64,000 bases of DNA from Adineta ricciae. Taxonomy: Eukaryota > Rotifera > Eurotatoria > Adinetida > Adinetidae. The stretch covers positions 62,001-126,000 of the forward strand of contig CAJNOJ010000266.1 of the NCBI GenBank assembly GCA_905250025.1. The letters are read 5' to 3'. Positions 8,119-19,216 of this stretch are shown in pieces; within the stretch, counting starts at the first letter, position 1, and each line of letters opens with the position of its first letter. A program made the position numbers and the translations under genes. The notes beneath the pieces were generated by a model. It did not search any database. It saw only the letters and a list, made by a program, of their open reading frames with translations, and was not told the DNA's origin.

Positions 8119-10071
8119 ATGGCTGTGCAAAAGTATGTTCAGAATCAAATTTTCACGGGAAAAAAAGAATTTTTTGTTGTATATGAAAGGTTCAAACTCG
8201 TATTCATGGGCGACGCAAATGTTGGCAAATCATCGCTGTTGTCACGTTTTGGAGTACGTGTAATGTGCATGTTCTTTTTTCTCTTAGATCAATCTTTCGC
8301 TGCTCTATTAGAACGATGTTTTCAACGAAACAGCAGCTCCAACTGTCGGAGTCGATTTTGTAAGTAACGCACACCGGTACGTGGAAAAGGAATTAATGCA
8401 GAAAACTTACAGATAACTCATCGATTGCAAAGTGATGGAAAAACTATTCGATTACAAATTGTAAATAGAAATGAGACGATGAAAAGATTACTTGAATACT
8501 TGTGATTGTTCTAGTGGGATATCGCCGGTGAAGAACGATTTCGATCATTGACAGGTGATATTTACTATTTGTCATTTTTATCTATACCGAACGATCATCT
8601 TTCTAGATACTTACGTACAAGGTATTGATGGCGCTGTCATCGTTTTCGATATCACAAATTCTGTATGTATAGTCAGTGGAATTTCTCTGTGATATCGTGC
8701 AGATGTTGTTGTTACAGAATTCATTCAAAAACGTTCGATATTGGTCTGAAATGTTCAATAACAATCAATCTGCGAACGTGGTGAAACTGTTGGTGGGTAA
8801 TAAATGTGATCTATCCACAGAACGAGTGATTGAACATTCAGAAGCAAAAGTATGTCAGGCAGATTGAACCAATCAAAGTTTCGACTCTCTCTCTGCTCAT
8901 AGGAGTTAGCTGATTCGTTAAATATACCTTACATTGAAGCATCAGCGAAGGATACTTCTAATGTGCACGAAATATTTCTTACCATGGTGAATAATATGGC
9001 AAAAACAACAGTTACATCTCTGACAATAGAACCTATTGTTTCTCATGAAGAAAAAATAAAACTGGAATGTGATGTTTCAGCTGCATCGGCGTGTGAAGAG
9101 TAAAGTCTTGTGTCCAATCAGATGATTCCGAACGATGGGCTGATATTCATATCTTATCTAGGTATCGAAAGTGTAAATTAGTGCTACTTGGAGATTCATG
9201 CGTTGGAAAATCTGCTCTATTAAAACGACTGACGGTAAATATGAATTCATTGCCGTTATTTATCATCATATTGACAGCTTTTAGCAAGATACATTTGATG
9301 GTGATTTTCAACCAACAGTTGGTATCGATTTCGTAGGCCTTTGTTCGTTTCATTATAGAATCCACAGATAGATTCGTTTTGTATTTGTAGATTACTCATA
9401 CAATAACACAAAATGAACAATCGATACGGTTTCAAATTGTACGTTGACAATCACTTCTATTTTGTTCTTTTTTTTTCTTCTGATTGAAACTTTTCAGTGG
9501 GATACAGCTGGTCAAGAGCGATATCGGAGTTTATCGGGTAACGACATATGTTCCATTGCTATAAACCACTGTTCTGATTTTCAGGTAGTTACTGTCAACA
9601 TGCCGATGGTTTTATCATTATTTTCGATGTTACCAATGAAGTATGTTATTTCAATTGAATTCATATGCTAATATCATTACTATTGAGGAATCATTCAACA
9701 ATCTAACTAAATGGTTGAGCGATGCTTATGCCAATAATACAAATAACGTCAAAACTATATTTGTGGGAAATAAATGTGATCTAACAGCTGAACGAGTAGT
9801 TCATTACGATCAAGCTAAAGTATTCATTACTCAAAAATGCTATTGAGCTTGTCGTCATCATGGATATTTGTTTGTTTTGTAGGCTTTAGCTGATTCAAGG
9901 AATGTAACTTATCTGGAGACATCGCCTAAGAATGGCACCAACGTCGAACAAGTTTTCATGTATTTCTTTAATGGCCTGATATCGAAGGAATCATCGAGGA
10001 AAACAAGTAGTCCAACTATTCGACTTGAGCCGAAAGGCAAATCAAAAGGAACTACGAGTGGATTTTGTTGA
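8119..10071 (+). CDS. Tandem two-domain Rab-like GTPase (copy 1)
   Basis: Fifteen exons: 8119-8132, 8190-8253, 8312-8359, 8413-8460, 8515-8554, 8607-8662, 8718-8849, 8903-9099, 9162-9234, 9285-9332, 9391-9438, 9498-9537, 9585-9640, 9688-9819, 9883-10071, giving 394 aa. Domain 1: FKLVFMGDANVGKSS, PTVGVDF, WDIAGEERF, NKCD, ASAKD. Domain 2: CKLVLLGDSCVGKSA, PTVGIDF, WDTAGQERY, NKCD, TSPKN, ending SGFC with a single C-terminal Cys (possible prenylation). The halves share intron positions and exon lengths (48, 48, 40, 56, 132), so the gene arose by internal duplication. The exon 8 donor overlaps an in-frame stop (GAG TAA). Using GTAAAG joins the domains in frame; intron retention gives a ~200-aa single-domain product. 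Domain 1 has Glu in place of the catalytic Gln of switch II. Confidence 0.8.
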
Positions 10072-10349
10072 ACATGACAACGAATCACTTTCTTAAGGGT
10101 GTGGATGTAATTCAAATAAAAACGTCTCATGTTCGCTACTTCCACTCACACCGATAGAAAATGTAAACATCCATCAAAAGTACTCAAATACAAATTTTTG
10201 ATGTGCTCTGTTTGTTACATGTTCTTTTAATGATTTTTCTCGAACAAAAACACACAAAACAGCAGAGACGAGAACAAATTATTGAAACTCGTGCATATAT
10301 TCCTTATTAATCAGTCCACTAACCTAGTTAGTGATAAAAATTCCGTAAC
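10072..10349. other. Short intergenic before NHL gene
   Basis: AT-rich, with ATTCAAATAAAAACG near 10110 as likely 3' end sequence of the Rab gene. Nothing else seen. Confidence 0.4.
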
Positions 10350-11958
10350 ATGTCGACATACCATCGTATGCTCAGAGTCCTTATTGCTCAAATGATTCTT
10401 CTTCTTGCCAGTCGAATCGTATCTGTGCAGATTGGGTCAATTCAAGGTGTCTCGTTCTTCTCCTCTACCGGAATTACTGTACCAACGAATGATTCGTGTG
10501 CTGAATGCATATGTACTATGATGTTATCAGACGACATTATTGGTCTTAGTTGTTCACAAAATCAAACATGTTTGTTCGTCTACAATTATTCGCTCCCTTA
10601 CAATCTGACCGTCGATCCTAATTCATCTTTTTATTTTCGTAGCTTACCGCCCGAACAATACTACACTACTTTTGAAACAACTACAAACATAGGAACAAGT
10701 TAGTAGAAACGAAAGGAAGTACACATATTGACTTTGTTCTTATGCTAGCAACGGAAAAACAGTTGACAGCTCAAGCTGTATGGTCAGCTACAGGTGATAC
10801 TGTGGCTGGCAGTAGTGCAGCTGGTTTGGCTGGCAACATATCATTAACTGGTCCAGGTCCCATCGCTTTCGATATAGACAACAATCTGTATGTGAATGAT
10901 TACGGCAAGCATCGTGTCATTATATATCCAAGCAATGGATCAATGCCCAGGGTAATCGCTGGTACCGGAACGGCAGGATCGAAAATGAACCAGCTCAATT
11001 CGCCAAATGGTATAGATATAGACACGACTGGAGCACTATATATAGTAAGCACGATATGATTCTTATGAAGTGGCATCAGGTTGATCATGAAGTTTTCATT
11101 AGGCAGATCAAAACAATCATCGTATCCAGAGATGGCTTCCCGGAGCTACGAATGGTACGACCGTTGCTGGAACAACAGGAACTAGTGGGTCAACTCTAGA
11201 TCTACTAAACAAAGTAAGTTCAGACAATACATCTGTCAATAGAGAACAAACGAGAAGATTTGCCTTCTTTTCTATAGCCTCAAAGTATTTCTATTGATTC
11301 AAGCACTTGGAATATGTATATCTACGATGGTCAAAATTATCGAGTTCTCAAGTGGCAGCTAGGCGCCTCACAAGGCATCATGGTTGCTGGTAAGTAGAAA
11401 ACGTTAGTAGTTTGATTTTGAAACAATGACATAAGTACTGTTTTTGTTCACTTTAGGAAACGGATCGACCGGTACGTCTTTGAGCAATATCGCCTATGCA
11501 TATGATGCAAAGTTTAACTCCAATGGTAATATTTATGTACCTGATTATAACAATGGGCGCGTTGTTAAATGGACTCCACCGTCAACGTATGGTGTCTTAG
11601 TCGCTGGGCAAGTTAGCAGTTCAGGATCGACCTCGAATCGATTGAAACAACCCACACAAATTATTCTAAATTCAGCTGGAGATATCTACATTTGTGATTA
11701 TGGTAATGTTAATCATGAATATACAAGTGAAAAGCAATGAAATATTTCGTCGATTTCCTTTCTGTAGGTAATCATCGAATTCAACGGTGGATTAACGGAG
11801 CATCTAATGGTTCGACAGTTGTGGGCAACGGAACAGCTGGCTCAAACTCCAACCAATTACACAGCCCATATGGCATCGCTTTTGATAGATTCAACAATCT
11901 GTACGTTGCAGACAGCGGCAATAATCGTATTCTACGATTTAATTTAACAAACTCCTGA
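10350..11958 (+). CDS. Secreted NHL-repeat protein (copy 1)
   Basis: Six exons: 10350-10698, 10749-11044, 11103-11213, 11278-11389, 11457-11702, 11768-11958, about 434 aa. The N-terminus MLRVLIAQMILLLASRIVSV reads as a signal peptide. A Cys-rich, N-glycosylatable region follows (NDSCAECICTMM, NQTC, NYS). From about residue 130, NHL-type beta-propeller blades repeat: GPIAFDIDNNLYVNDYGKHR, GIDIDTTGALYI...ADQNNHRIQRW, and a final GIAFDRFNNLYVADSGNNRI. It is probably an extracellular binding scaffold; ligand unknown. The first ATG (10350) is not kept in copy 2, so the in-frame ATG at 10368, which starts directly on the signal peptide, may be the true start. Confidence 0.85.
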
Positions 11959-12032
11959 ATGACAACATTCTGCTAAAACTTTGATTTTGTTCGTATAGAT
12001 TCAAAAGAGAGAATTACGCATATGTCATTTTA

Positions 12033-13340
12033 TTATTTTTGCCACGGGAAGACTGACGATTTTGTGGAATTTGCTACTCTCCAGCAGACATTCGTTCGTT
12101 TGTTAATCTCTTTTATTGAATGTCTAGATTTGCTTAAAATTAATCGACGCCAATATGCATTACGTAATTTTTCCATACGGTACGTTTGTTTCATTAGATA
12201 AAACTTCGTCGTCGAAATTTTCTTCAACTTCTCATTCAAAAATTCTTCTGTAATCTCTTTATAATCATGAATAACAACAACAGGCAAGTTTTCATAAAGA
12301 ACATTAAGCGACGAATTCCAAACGATAGGGATCATGTCCAAATACAAGGCTTCCCACGTTCGATGACAATCAAGACCGTTGCCACGCGGTGATAACCAGA
12401 ATGAATGTTCACGATTTCGTCGATAGACATCAATAAGATTTGATGGATTAACACCAGAAGTTTTACTGAGACACATTATAAATGATTGATTTTTCTTCCT
12501 ATGTATGCACAAATCTTTCCAAATACGCCGGCGCAATCCTGTTTCATCGTTCTTCGACAAATAGTTGATGAGCAAAAGATTTTTTCTCAACATATTATCT
12601 TTGTTAAACAATATTCGATGAGTCATGTCCATTGGTTGAATGTACTTTATCGGCTCGTCTATATCGCCATATAGTTGTGGTAGTGTGTAATTACTCTGCT
12701 CTTTGTAGATCGTTTTCATTGCTTCGGCCATTTCATAACATTGAAGACCTATTGAACAAAAAAGCAAGTCGTTTTTTAACGATTTTTCATTGATGAACTT
12801 TATACCGATTGGAATATGAGTGAATTTCTTGCTCGTCGAACTAGCGATTGCGCCATTCTGACCAAACCAATGAATAATTTTCGAATCGGCTCGTTCGAGA
12901 TAGTCGAGAATCGGTGAAGATGAATCACCTTCACCTGTAATTAGAACAAATCTATGAAAAAGATGCGGATAAACATCTGTGAAGAATGTGCCAATCGCCC
13001 AAATGCTAACATAGATAATACTACCGTCAGGTAGACACGGAGCAATGTGTTTTCCATTTCTTGTTGTTTCGATTCGCTCGTGAGATCCATACGGCCAACC
13101 GTAAACCCAATCGGCCATATTACGAAAATTCAATTGACAAACAAAGTCAGGATAATGTCGAGTTAGATGGTGTGAATCAAAATGAAGATAGTCGTGCGAT
13201 AAACTCATCACATAAGGACATAATTGCGAACAATTGGATGATTCTTGTTCATTTAATATTTTCGAGCGATTAGTTGGAAGATGAAGAGTGGCAAACAGAA
13301 CGATAAGAAGAAGAACGATCGTATATCGTCGCACGAACAT
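12033..13340 (-). CDS. Exostosin/GT47-like type II membrane glycosyltransferase (copy 1)
   Basis: One uninterrupted exon of 435 aa, unlike its intron-rich neighbours. The N-terminus MFVRRYTIVLLLIVLFATLH is a short basic stretch plus one membrane helix, the signal-anchor layout of Golgi transferases. Toward the C-terminus is SFWLSPRGNGLDCHRTWEAL, then YLDMIPIVW, the nucleotide-sugar-binding type motif of exostosin-like (GT47) proteins. Several NxS/T sites are present. The lack of introns is compatible with retroposition or horizontal acquisition. Donor and acceptor sugars cannot be told. The copy-2 counterpart is frameshifted, so this is the only apparently intact copy in the window. Confidence 0.75.
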   Translation of the reverse strand: MFVRRYTIVLLLIVLFATLHLPTNRSKILNEQESSNCSQLCPYVMSLSHDYLHFDSHHLTRHYPDFVCQLNFRNMADWVYGWPYGSHERIETTRNGKHIAPCLPDGSIIYVSIWAIGTFFTDVYPHLFHRFVLITGEGDSSSPILDYLERADSKIIHWFGQNGAIASSTSKKFTHIPIGIKFINEKSLKNDLLFCSIGLQCYEMAEAMKTIYKEQSNYTLPQLYGDIDEPIKYIQPMDMTHRILFNKDNMLRKNLLLINYLSKNDETGLRRRIWKDLCIHRKKNQSFIMCLSKTSGVNPSNLIDVYRRNREHSFWLSPRGNGLDCHRTWEALYLDMIPIVWNSSLNVLYENLPVVVIHDYKEITEEFLNEKLKKISTTKFYLMKQTYRMEKLRNAYWRRLILSKSRHSIKEINKRTNVCWRVANSTKSSVFPWQK

Positions 13341-13722
13341 GTCAAAACGCTTGTCACCTTTATGAATGATCGCACCTTACAAGTTCATTAAAAAGATAAA
13401 TCAATTCTATACGGCCTGTCATGCATGAATAACGAAAGGAGTAAGCAGTAAGTGTATGTCTTCATTCAATCACATGTTTTTTTCTTGTTCTGTCGCTTAT
13501 CACGAAATAAACTGGTGTGAAAAACACCTGTTGAATATCCAATTTCTCTTGTTTCTTTTGTCATTTCGAATAGACATGATCGATTAGAAAAAGATTTTGT
13601 CTTAATCGTTGATGTACCGAAACTAAATCAGCATCAGGGAGAAATAATTTATTATCGAGTACAAAAAAAAACCATAAGAGAACGCTTTTCCTGAGATGTA
13701 CACAAAAAAACTTGCTTTCGAA
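13341..13722. other. Intergenic between two minus-strand single-exon genes
   Basis: 5' flank of the glycosyltransferase and 3' flank of the ADP-ribosyltransferase gene. A poly(A/T)-rich stretch with TTATTATCGAG near 13650. No gene seen. Confidence 0.4.
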
Positions 13723-16700
13723 CTAATTCTCCAGCTGTAAAATACTTTCGTTTATATATCGTTTGACTTGTTCGATTTTATGTGATGCTGCCGAAGAATC
13801 TTTTTTGTAGTATGTTAACGCTAATCGATAGTCAGCTATTGCTTGATTGAAATGACCCTTCTGAAAATGAATTTTCGCTGTCGCTGTATAAATATCTGCC
13901 AATGAAGAATCTCTCGATGTACTCGCTTCGATTGATTTACTGAAATAATATAGCGCTTGATTGTAATCACGTTTTTCATAATGAATATTTGCAATAATCA
14001 AATAAATCATATCGGCCGTCGTTGATGTTTTGTCATCAGTTCGTGAACGAAGTAATTTCAGAAAATGATCCAATGCTCGATCTTGGTAATAGGATTTGAA
14101 CGGTTTATTATGTAGAATTTCATAAAGACTATTCAGTGGTTTTCGTTCGGCTTCGGTTTGTGTTTGAATCAATTGCTTCCAACGCTCGGCGGTCGACACC
14201 GTACCCGTCGGAAAAGAGATATGCTTCGTCAAATAGATCTTTCCTATCAATGCGTAGATCTCATCGATTGGCAAATCTGAAGTTTCTATTCGGCAATGGA
14301 TTAGACGATTGAAGAACAGTAACGCTTCGTCATAGATTTCCATATCAAAATAAATATATGCCATGTTTTTGTAAATATCTGCCAACGAAAGATCCTTGAA
14401 CGTTTTCTCTTCGGACTCATTCGCTAATAATTTATAATAAAAAAGCAACGCTTGGTTATAGTTTCGTTGAGAGAGATTTATATTCGCAATAACATTGTAA
14501 CTTTCCGACAGTAAGGAATCACCAGTGGATAATGTTTTCAATTGTTTCTTGAGTATTTGATGGAAATACTCGATAGACTGATCGCGATGTCGCTGATCGA
14601 AATATTTGCCTTCGATCAGTTTTATTGATGCTACTGATAACGATCGTAGTGTAGGTTTTGGAAAATAATCGCAAGCTAAATAGATCGATTTGATGTATGA
14701 ATAAGCACGTTCGATGGCGGTTTTCTCATTCGACTTGGCTTGTGCGTGAGAATCTAATTGAAGATTGAAGTAAAGCAGCGCGTGTGAGAAGTTCTTCTGT
14801 TTGAAATAAATCACGGCGATGAGGTGGTAGATGTCAGCTAACGAAGGGTCTTGAACGAGAGTTCTGTCTAAGAGTTTGTGCAATAATTTTTGAAGATATT
14901 TCATGGAATGAGTGAGATTATGTTGTTCGAAATAGATTACACAGATGAATTTGTAAATTTTCATGATTAGTGTGTCGTTTGATGGTGGTTGAACTTTCAT
15001 TTCGAGATGAAGTGCTTTCCGAAAAAATTTTAACGCTTCGTCGAAACTTTGGATTTCGAGGTAGACATGTGCGAGTATTTGATAAGAATCACTTAGCGAA
15101 CTATTTTTTGTGATGAGCTCTTCGAAATAGTCGATCAGACGGTTGAAATGACGTTGTTCTATCGAACTCTCCGTCAGAGACGCGATTCGAAGAGATCTCG
15201 GTAGGAGATTTATCGTTGTTACGAAGCCTAATTTCGACTTCTTCGTCGAAGCAAATCGATCATAATCACAAAAAACTTTCCCGATACTTGCTAATGTCGC
15301 ATTCAATTCTTTGACGTCTATTTTCAATTGACAATCAAGTAGATGATTATAATGGATCAATGCTTGAGGATAATTTAATTTGTCCAGATAGATATTCGCA
15401 GTATATTTATAAAGATCAGCCAATCGACGATAATTTCTCGGAACTTTTTCTAGTTGACTACTGAGCAATTTCTTGAGATAAATCAATGCTTGATCGTAAT
15501 TATGTATTTCAACGTTGATATTGCTGATCACTTCGTAAATCTCGTATAGTTTCGGATCAGTTGACGATTTGGTCTTCAATTCATTGTTCATTACATTTTC
15601 AAAGGAGACTAATGCTTCTTCCATATTTTGCTTTTCTAATAGGATATTTCCGAGAATTTTATGTAAATGAGTGAATTGTGCATCGCCCGTTTGGAGTTTG
15701 ACCGATTCGATCTTTAACAACTGTTGAAAATAACGCAAAGCTTGATCTAAATGTCGTTTTTCGAAATGAACACTTTCAATCATACGGAATGAGTCGGACA
15801 GGTCAGCTCGATTTGATAAGGAATCTTGCATTTGTGTAATCAACGAGTTTCCAAAATAAAGTAGAGAATTTTCAAAAAAATTGTTTTGAGCATAAATTTT
15901 GCCGATGATTTCATATGTTTTGTCGATTGCTTCTTCATCCACAGGTTTCACTCGTGCTTGAGCATCGACTAGTCGATTGAAATAAATCAATGCCAATGGG
16001 TAGTCATCGAGTTTTAAATGAAGATTCGCGATGGTTCGGTAGAGCTCGATCAATGATGGATCATCTGGAAGTTTCCGTTCGAGATCGTTTTTCAGCGATT
16101 TATGAAAGTAGTCCAAGGCATCTTCGATGTTGTCTTTTTTCAAATATGTATTCGCAATTGTGTTGTAGGTTTCTGTGATCGCTGGATTACCGATGTTTAA
16201 TCGTTCCAGTTGATTTTTCAGAAGTTTATCCAAATAATCCAGTGCTTGATCGTAATTGTTTTGTGCTAAATAAGTTTTGCCAAGAATCGAATACGTTTCA
16301 CCGACAGCCGGATGTTTCCATAGTAATGTTTTCAATTGATTTTCGAGTAATTTGTTGAAGTAGTGCAATGCTTGATCATAGTCACCTTTCTTTTGGTAAA
16401 GAAAACCAAAGTTTTTGAAACTCTCCGCGAAATCCGAATGATTGTTTGGTAAAGATTTCGCTTGTAGATCGTATGCTTTTTGTATACATTCGAATGCTTT
16501 GCTTTCCTGGTCAAAATCGGAGTACATCTGTCCCATTGCGATGTAAGTATAGCCTAAATCTGGATGATCAGCGAACAAAGCTTTTTGTTGCGTCTGGATT
16601 GCTTTTTGGAAGATATTTTTCGCTTTTTCGAATTGTTTCAATGCCGTGAAGATCTTTCCTAATTCGATGTATGTATTCGCAATGAACGATGGTCGTGTGG

Positions 16701-17985
16701 TATTCGTCTGATGCTGTAAACACTTGTACTGATATTCCAAAGCGATTTTATAATTTCCCATGGTGGAATGCAGTTTGGCTAGACCGGCGTAAGTCATCGA
16801 ATGATTGTTTTTCTCGAACTTCAACGCTTGTTCGTAATGATGAAAGGCGAGAGGATAATTTTCTTGATGGGAATGAATTAAACCTAAATCATTGTGGCAT
16901 TGTCCGACAAGAAAGTGCTCTTTGGTTTTTGGATCGTTCGATAAATAATTCATTGCTAGATCTAAATGCCTTCGAGCATCATCATAATCTCCTTTCTTTT
17001 CGTTAACTTGTGCGAGACCATGATAGCAAGTAGCCAAATCGAAATCTTCTTTGATCAGTTTCTCTTTTAACAACATTTTATAATGAGCTTCAGCTTCATC
17101 GAATTTTTGCATTTGCATCATGTAAAGACCGAGACTTACCAGCATATTCTTCCCTTCTAACTCTCGTTCCAGCTCGACTTCAAATCGGGTTAAGTCACCG
17201 TCTTCATCGCCGCATAATGTCAAATTCGCTCGCCAAATTTTCAATTCTTTATCAAACCAAATTTGATCAATACGAAAAACACAACCGAACATGAACAGCA
17301 CTTCGTCTTCCTTAGCAAACGCACTGAGATTTTTCACATCAGCATACGGCCGACTCGATTGTCGTAAATCAAGTTTAATTTCTAATAGAATTGTCGTTAA
17401 CGTCTCTGATTTTGTTCCGCTCATGGCGAACTCTAATGCTTGCTTACGGTTCGTACTTGTCGACAGAAATGAATTCATCGATAATAATTGACCTTTAGCA
17501 TACTTGATTCGATTCACTTCGTCAACACTGATCATCTGGCCACGATACACTGTCAAGGACATGGTTGGACTTGTAATTAAGAAGGTTATTTGTTCATAGG
17601 CTAATTGATTGTATAGGTCACGAATGAATTGTGTAAACGCAATCAGATCTCCAATACTTTGTGTCCGTAAGGCTTTGTTTAACAAGCGATATATACATGA
17701 TTCACGTGTGTACCAATAGATGGCTTTCTTTGGATCGTAGCTTGTATCGAACTCTTTCATAATCTGTTGATCTGTTGCATCGGTAGGATCAAAATGCTCG
17801 ATAAGTGTGGCTTTTTTCGAAAGATCGGTCAAACCTTCCGATAGTAAACGTTTGAGAATCACTTGATAGAGCAGAAACTCTCCATTCAATTCATTATGTT
17901 GACTTTGCATATCTTGTAAGCAAAAAACATTCGCCATCGAGCCGGCATTTCCGCTCGCTTTGCTAACGGATTTTCTTCGCAACAT
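13723..17985 (-). CDS. NAD:arginine ADP-ribosyltransferase with long TPR array (copy 1)
   Basis: Single exon of 1420 aa. Residues about 40-250 form an ADP-ribosyltransferase domain of the R-S-E class: Arg in LTVYRGQ (about 148), NSFLSTSTNR (about 171-180), and an E-x-E motif in AKEDEVLFMFG (Glu about 226 and 228) with the second Glu expected to be catalytic. From about residue 285 to the end, tetratricopeptide-type repeats of ~34-42 aa occur (for example KFDEAEAHYKMLL, NYPLAFHHYEQALKF, NYDQALDYLDKLL, HFNQAIADYRLALTYYKKD). Some are spaced like kinesin-light-chain repeats. It probably modifies Arg on proteins recruited by the TPR array; targets are unknown. Such ART-TPR proteins are a recurrent family in rotifers. 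The catalytic residues look intact. Confidence 0.88.
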   Translation of the reverse strand: MLRRKSVSKASGNAGSMANVFCLQDMQSQHNELNGEFLLYQVILKRLLSEGLTDLSKKATLIEHFDPTDATDQQIMKEFDTSYDPKKAIYWYTRESCIYRLLNKALRTQSIGDLIAFTQFIRDLYNQLAYEQITFLITSPTMSLTVYRGQMISVDEVNRIKYAKGQLLSMNSFLSTSTNRKQALEFAMSGTKSETLTTILLEIKLDLRQSSRPYADVKNLSAFAKEDEVLFMFGCVFRIDQIWFDKELKIWRANLTLCGDEDGDLTRFEVELERELEGKNMLVSLGLYMMQMQKFDEAEAHYKMLLKEKLIKEDFDLATCYHGLAQVNEKKGDYDDARRHLDLAMNYLSNDPKTKEHFLVGQCHNDLGLIHSHQENYPLAFHHYEQALKFEKNNHSMTYAGLAKLHSTMGNYKIALEYQYKCLQHQTNTTRPSFIANTYIELGKIFTALKQFEKAKNIFQKAIQTQQKALFADHPDLGYTYIAMGQMYSDFDQESKAFECIQKAYDLQAKSLPNNHSDFAESFKNFGFLYQKKGDYDQALHYFNKLLENQLKTLLWKHPAVGETYSILGKTYLAQNNYDQALDYLDKLLKNQLERLNIGNPAITETYNTIANTYLKKDNIEDALDYFHKSLKNDLERKLPDDPSLIELYRTIANLHLKLDDYPLALIYFNRLVDAQARVKPVDEEAIDKTYEIIGKIYAQNNFFENSLLYFGNSLITQMQDSLSNRADLSDSFRMIESVHFEKRHLDQALRYFQQLLKIESVKLQTGDAQFTHLHKILGNILLEKQNMEEALVSFENVMNNELKTKSSTDPKLYEIYEVISNINVEIHNYDQALIYLKKLLSSQLEKVPRNYRRLADLYKYTANIYLDKLNYPQALIHYNHLLDCQLKIDVKELNATLASIGKVFCDYDRFASTKKSKLGFVTTINLLPRSLRIASLTESSIEQRHFNRLIDYFEELITKNSSLSDSYQILAHVYLEIQSFDEALKFFRKALHLEMKVQPPSNDTLIMKIYKFICVIYFEQHNLTHSMKYLQKLLHKLLDRTLVQDPSLADIYHLIAVIYFKQKNFSHALLYFNLQLDSHAQAKSNEKTAIERAYSYIKSIYLACDYFPKPTLRSLSVASIKLIEGKYFDQRHRDQSIEYFHQILKKQLKTLSTGDSLLSESYNVIANINLSQRNYNQALLFYYKLLANESEEKTFKDLSLADIYKNMAYIYFDMEIYDEALLFFNRLIHCRIETSDLPIDEIYALIGKIYLTKHISFPTGTVSTAERWKQLIQTQTEAERKPLNSLYEILHNKPFKSYYQDRALDHFLKLLRSRTDDKTSTTADMIYLIIANIHYEKRDYNQALYYFSKSIEASTSRDSSLADIYTATAKIHFQKGHFNQAIADYRLALTYYKKDSSAASHKIEQVKRYINESILQLEN

Positions 17986-19216
17986 GTTACGCCGTGATAT
18001 CCAGAAGAAGAAAAAAATTTCATAGAAGCACTCTTCACGAGTATGGTGAGACGAAAAATCAGACCTGCGAGCGGTAATGTTTATATTATTGTATTTGCAC
18101 CGATGATTACATGAATATATTACCTATAGATATTATCTATTCAAATCATCGACCTTGCGTTTGCACATGTTCTCTTATTTTTCAATCGTAATTGATCAGC
18201 TATGCACTGTACGTCTTATGATCGACGATTAATCCATTTGATTCGCAAAGATGGTATACAATGTGGCTAATCGAAAATATTTGTCGTTTCTCTTAAGTAG
18301 CTTTTATCAACAACAACAAAACCCGATGGATACGATTTTGGACAATAATAGTAATGCGTTCCTTCTCATAACCGATTTCATCGTCGATTTCGGTAATTAA
18401 ACAGACAAATTTGAATGATTGGATACTCAATGCAGCTTTCAACATGTTATTATTATGGTCAAATGTGATGAGTGAAGGTAAAGAATCATCGATATATCTG
18501 CATATACAAACTTTTACCGGCGTTTTACATGTCATAGTCGAGCTTTCAATAAGATTATTCACCAATGTGAAAAGCCAAGCGAATACATATTTCGGTTAGA
18601 ATGATCGATTTTATTTATATGAAATCAAAAAGATATTCTACTCATTTTATTGATAATGTAAGCCAGTTTAAGTGAAGTTCTTTTGCTTCTCCCCCTACTG
18701 GTACGTCCTACATACAATTTAGTTTCTCTACACCACTTGATTATTGACCGTTCCATTTGTAGAACTATCTATTATATAAAAATGCTTTACTTCAAGACAC
18801 CCAGTTTAATTACCTTTTGATAATGTCAATCAACGACAGATGTATATATGCATATTTTCCCTATGTCTATTTTTCATTGCTCCAGGTAAAACAGAATGAT
18901 GGACGGAAAATTTCAACGGAGTTCGCTGGCACCTTTTGTCAAACTGAATTAGTAACGAAAGTATATAGGTACAGTAATATTCAATTTTCTATTCCAACTC
19001 ATGTGGTAAACTAATGTAGACAGAATGGTAATTTCACATTTATTGGCGAAAACAAATGGAAAAATCAAGTGAAATAAAATAAATTTCCTTCGATAATTGG
19101 CGAAAGGATATGCTCTATTGTACATCGACCTATAAAAGCTAGTAAATGTAGACGACAAGAAATAACAATTTCAATCACATATAAGCAAGCGCGTATTGAT
19201 TGTTGATCTGATTCAA
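17986..19216. other. Long intergenic region, ART-TPR to Trp-rich gene
   Basis: About 1.2 kb with no supported gene. Short open frames on both strands differ between copies. It is the 5' flank of the minus-strand ART gene and of the plus-strand Trp-rich gene. CTATAAAAGC at about 19131-19140, about 80 bp before the Trp-rich start, is a good TATA-box candidate and is kept in copy 2. Confidence 0.5.

Noticed and set aside
9162-10071. Second Rab as an independent downstream gene of an operon
   Set aside because: No in-frame ATG before its P-loop in either copy and an intact in-frame splice joins it to the first domain; spliced-leader addition remains a test, not a call.
18293-19158. Several 60-90-codon frames in the intergenic region before the Trp-rich gene
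   Set aside because: They are not preserved as frames in copy 2 and have no splice logic or domain.
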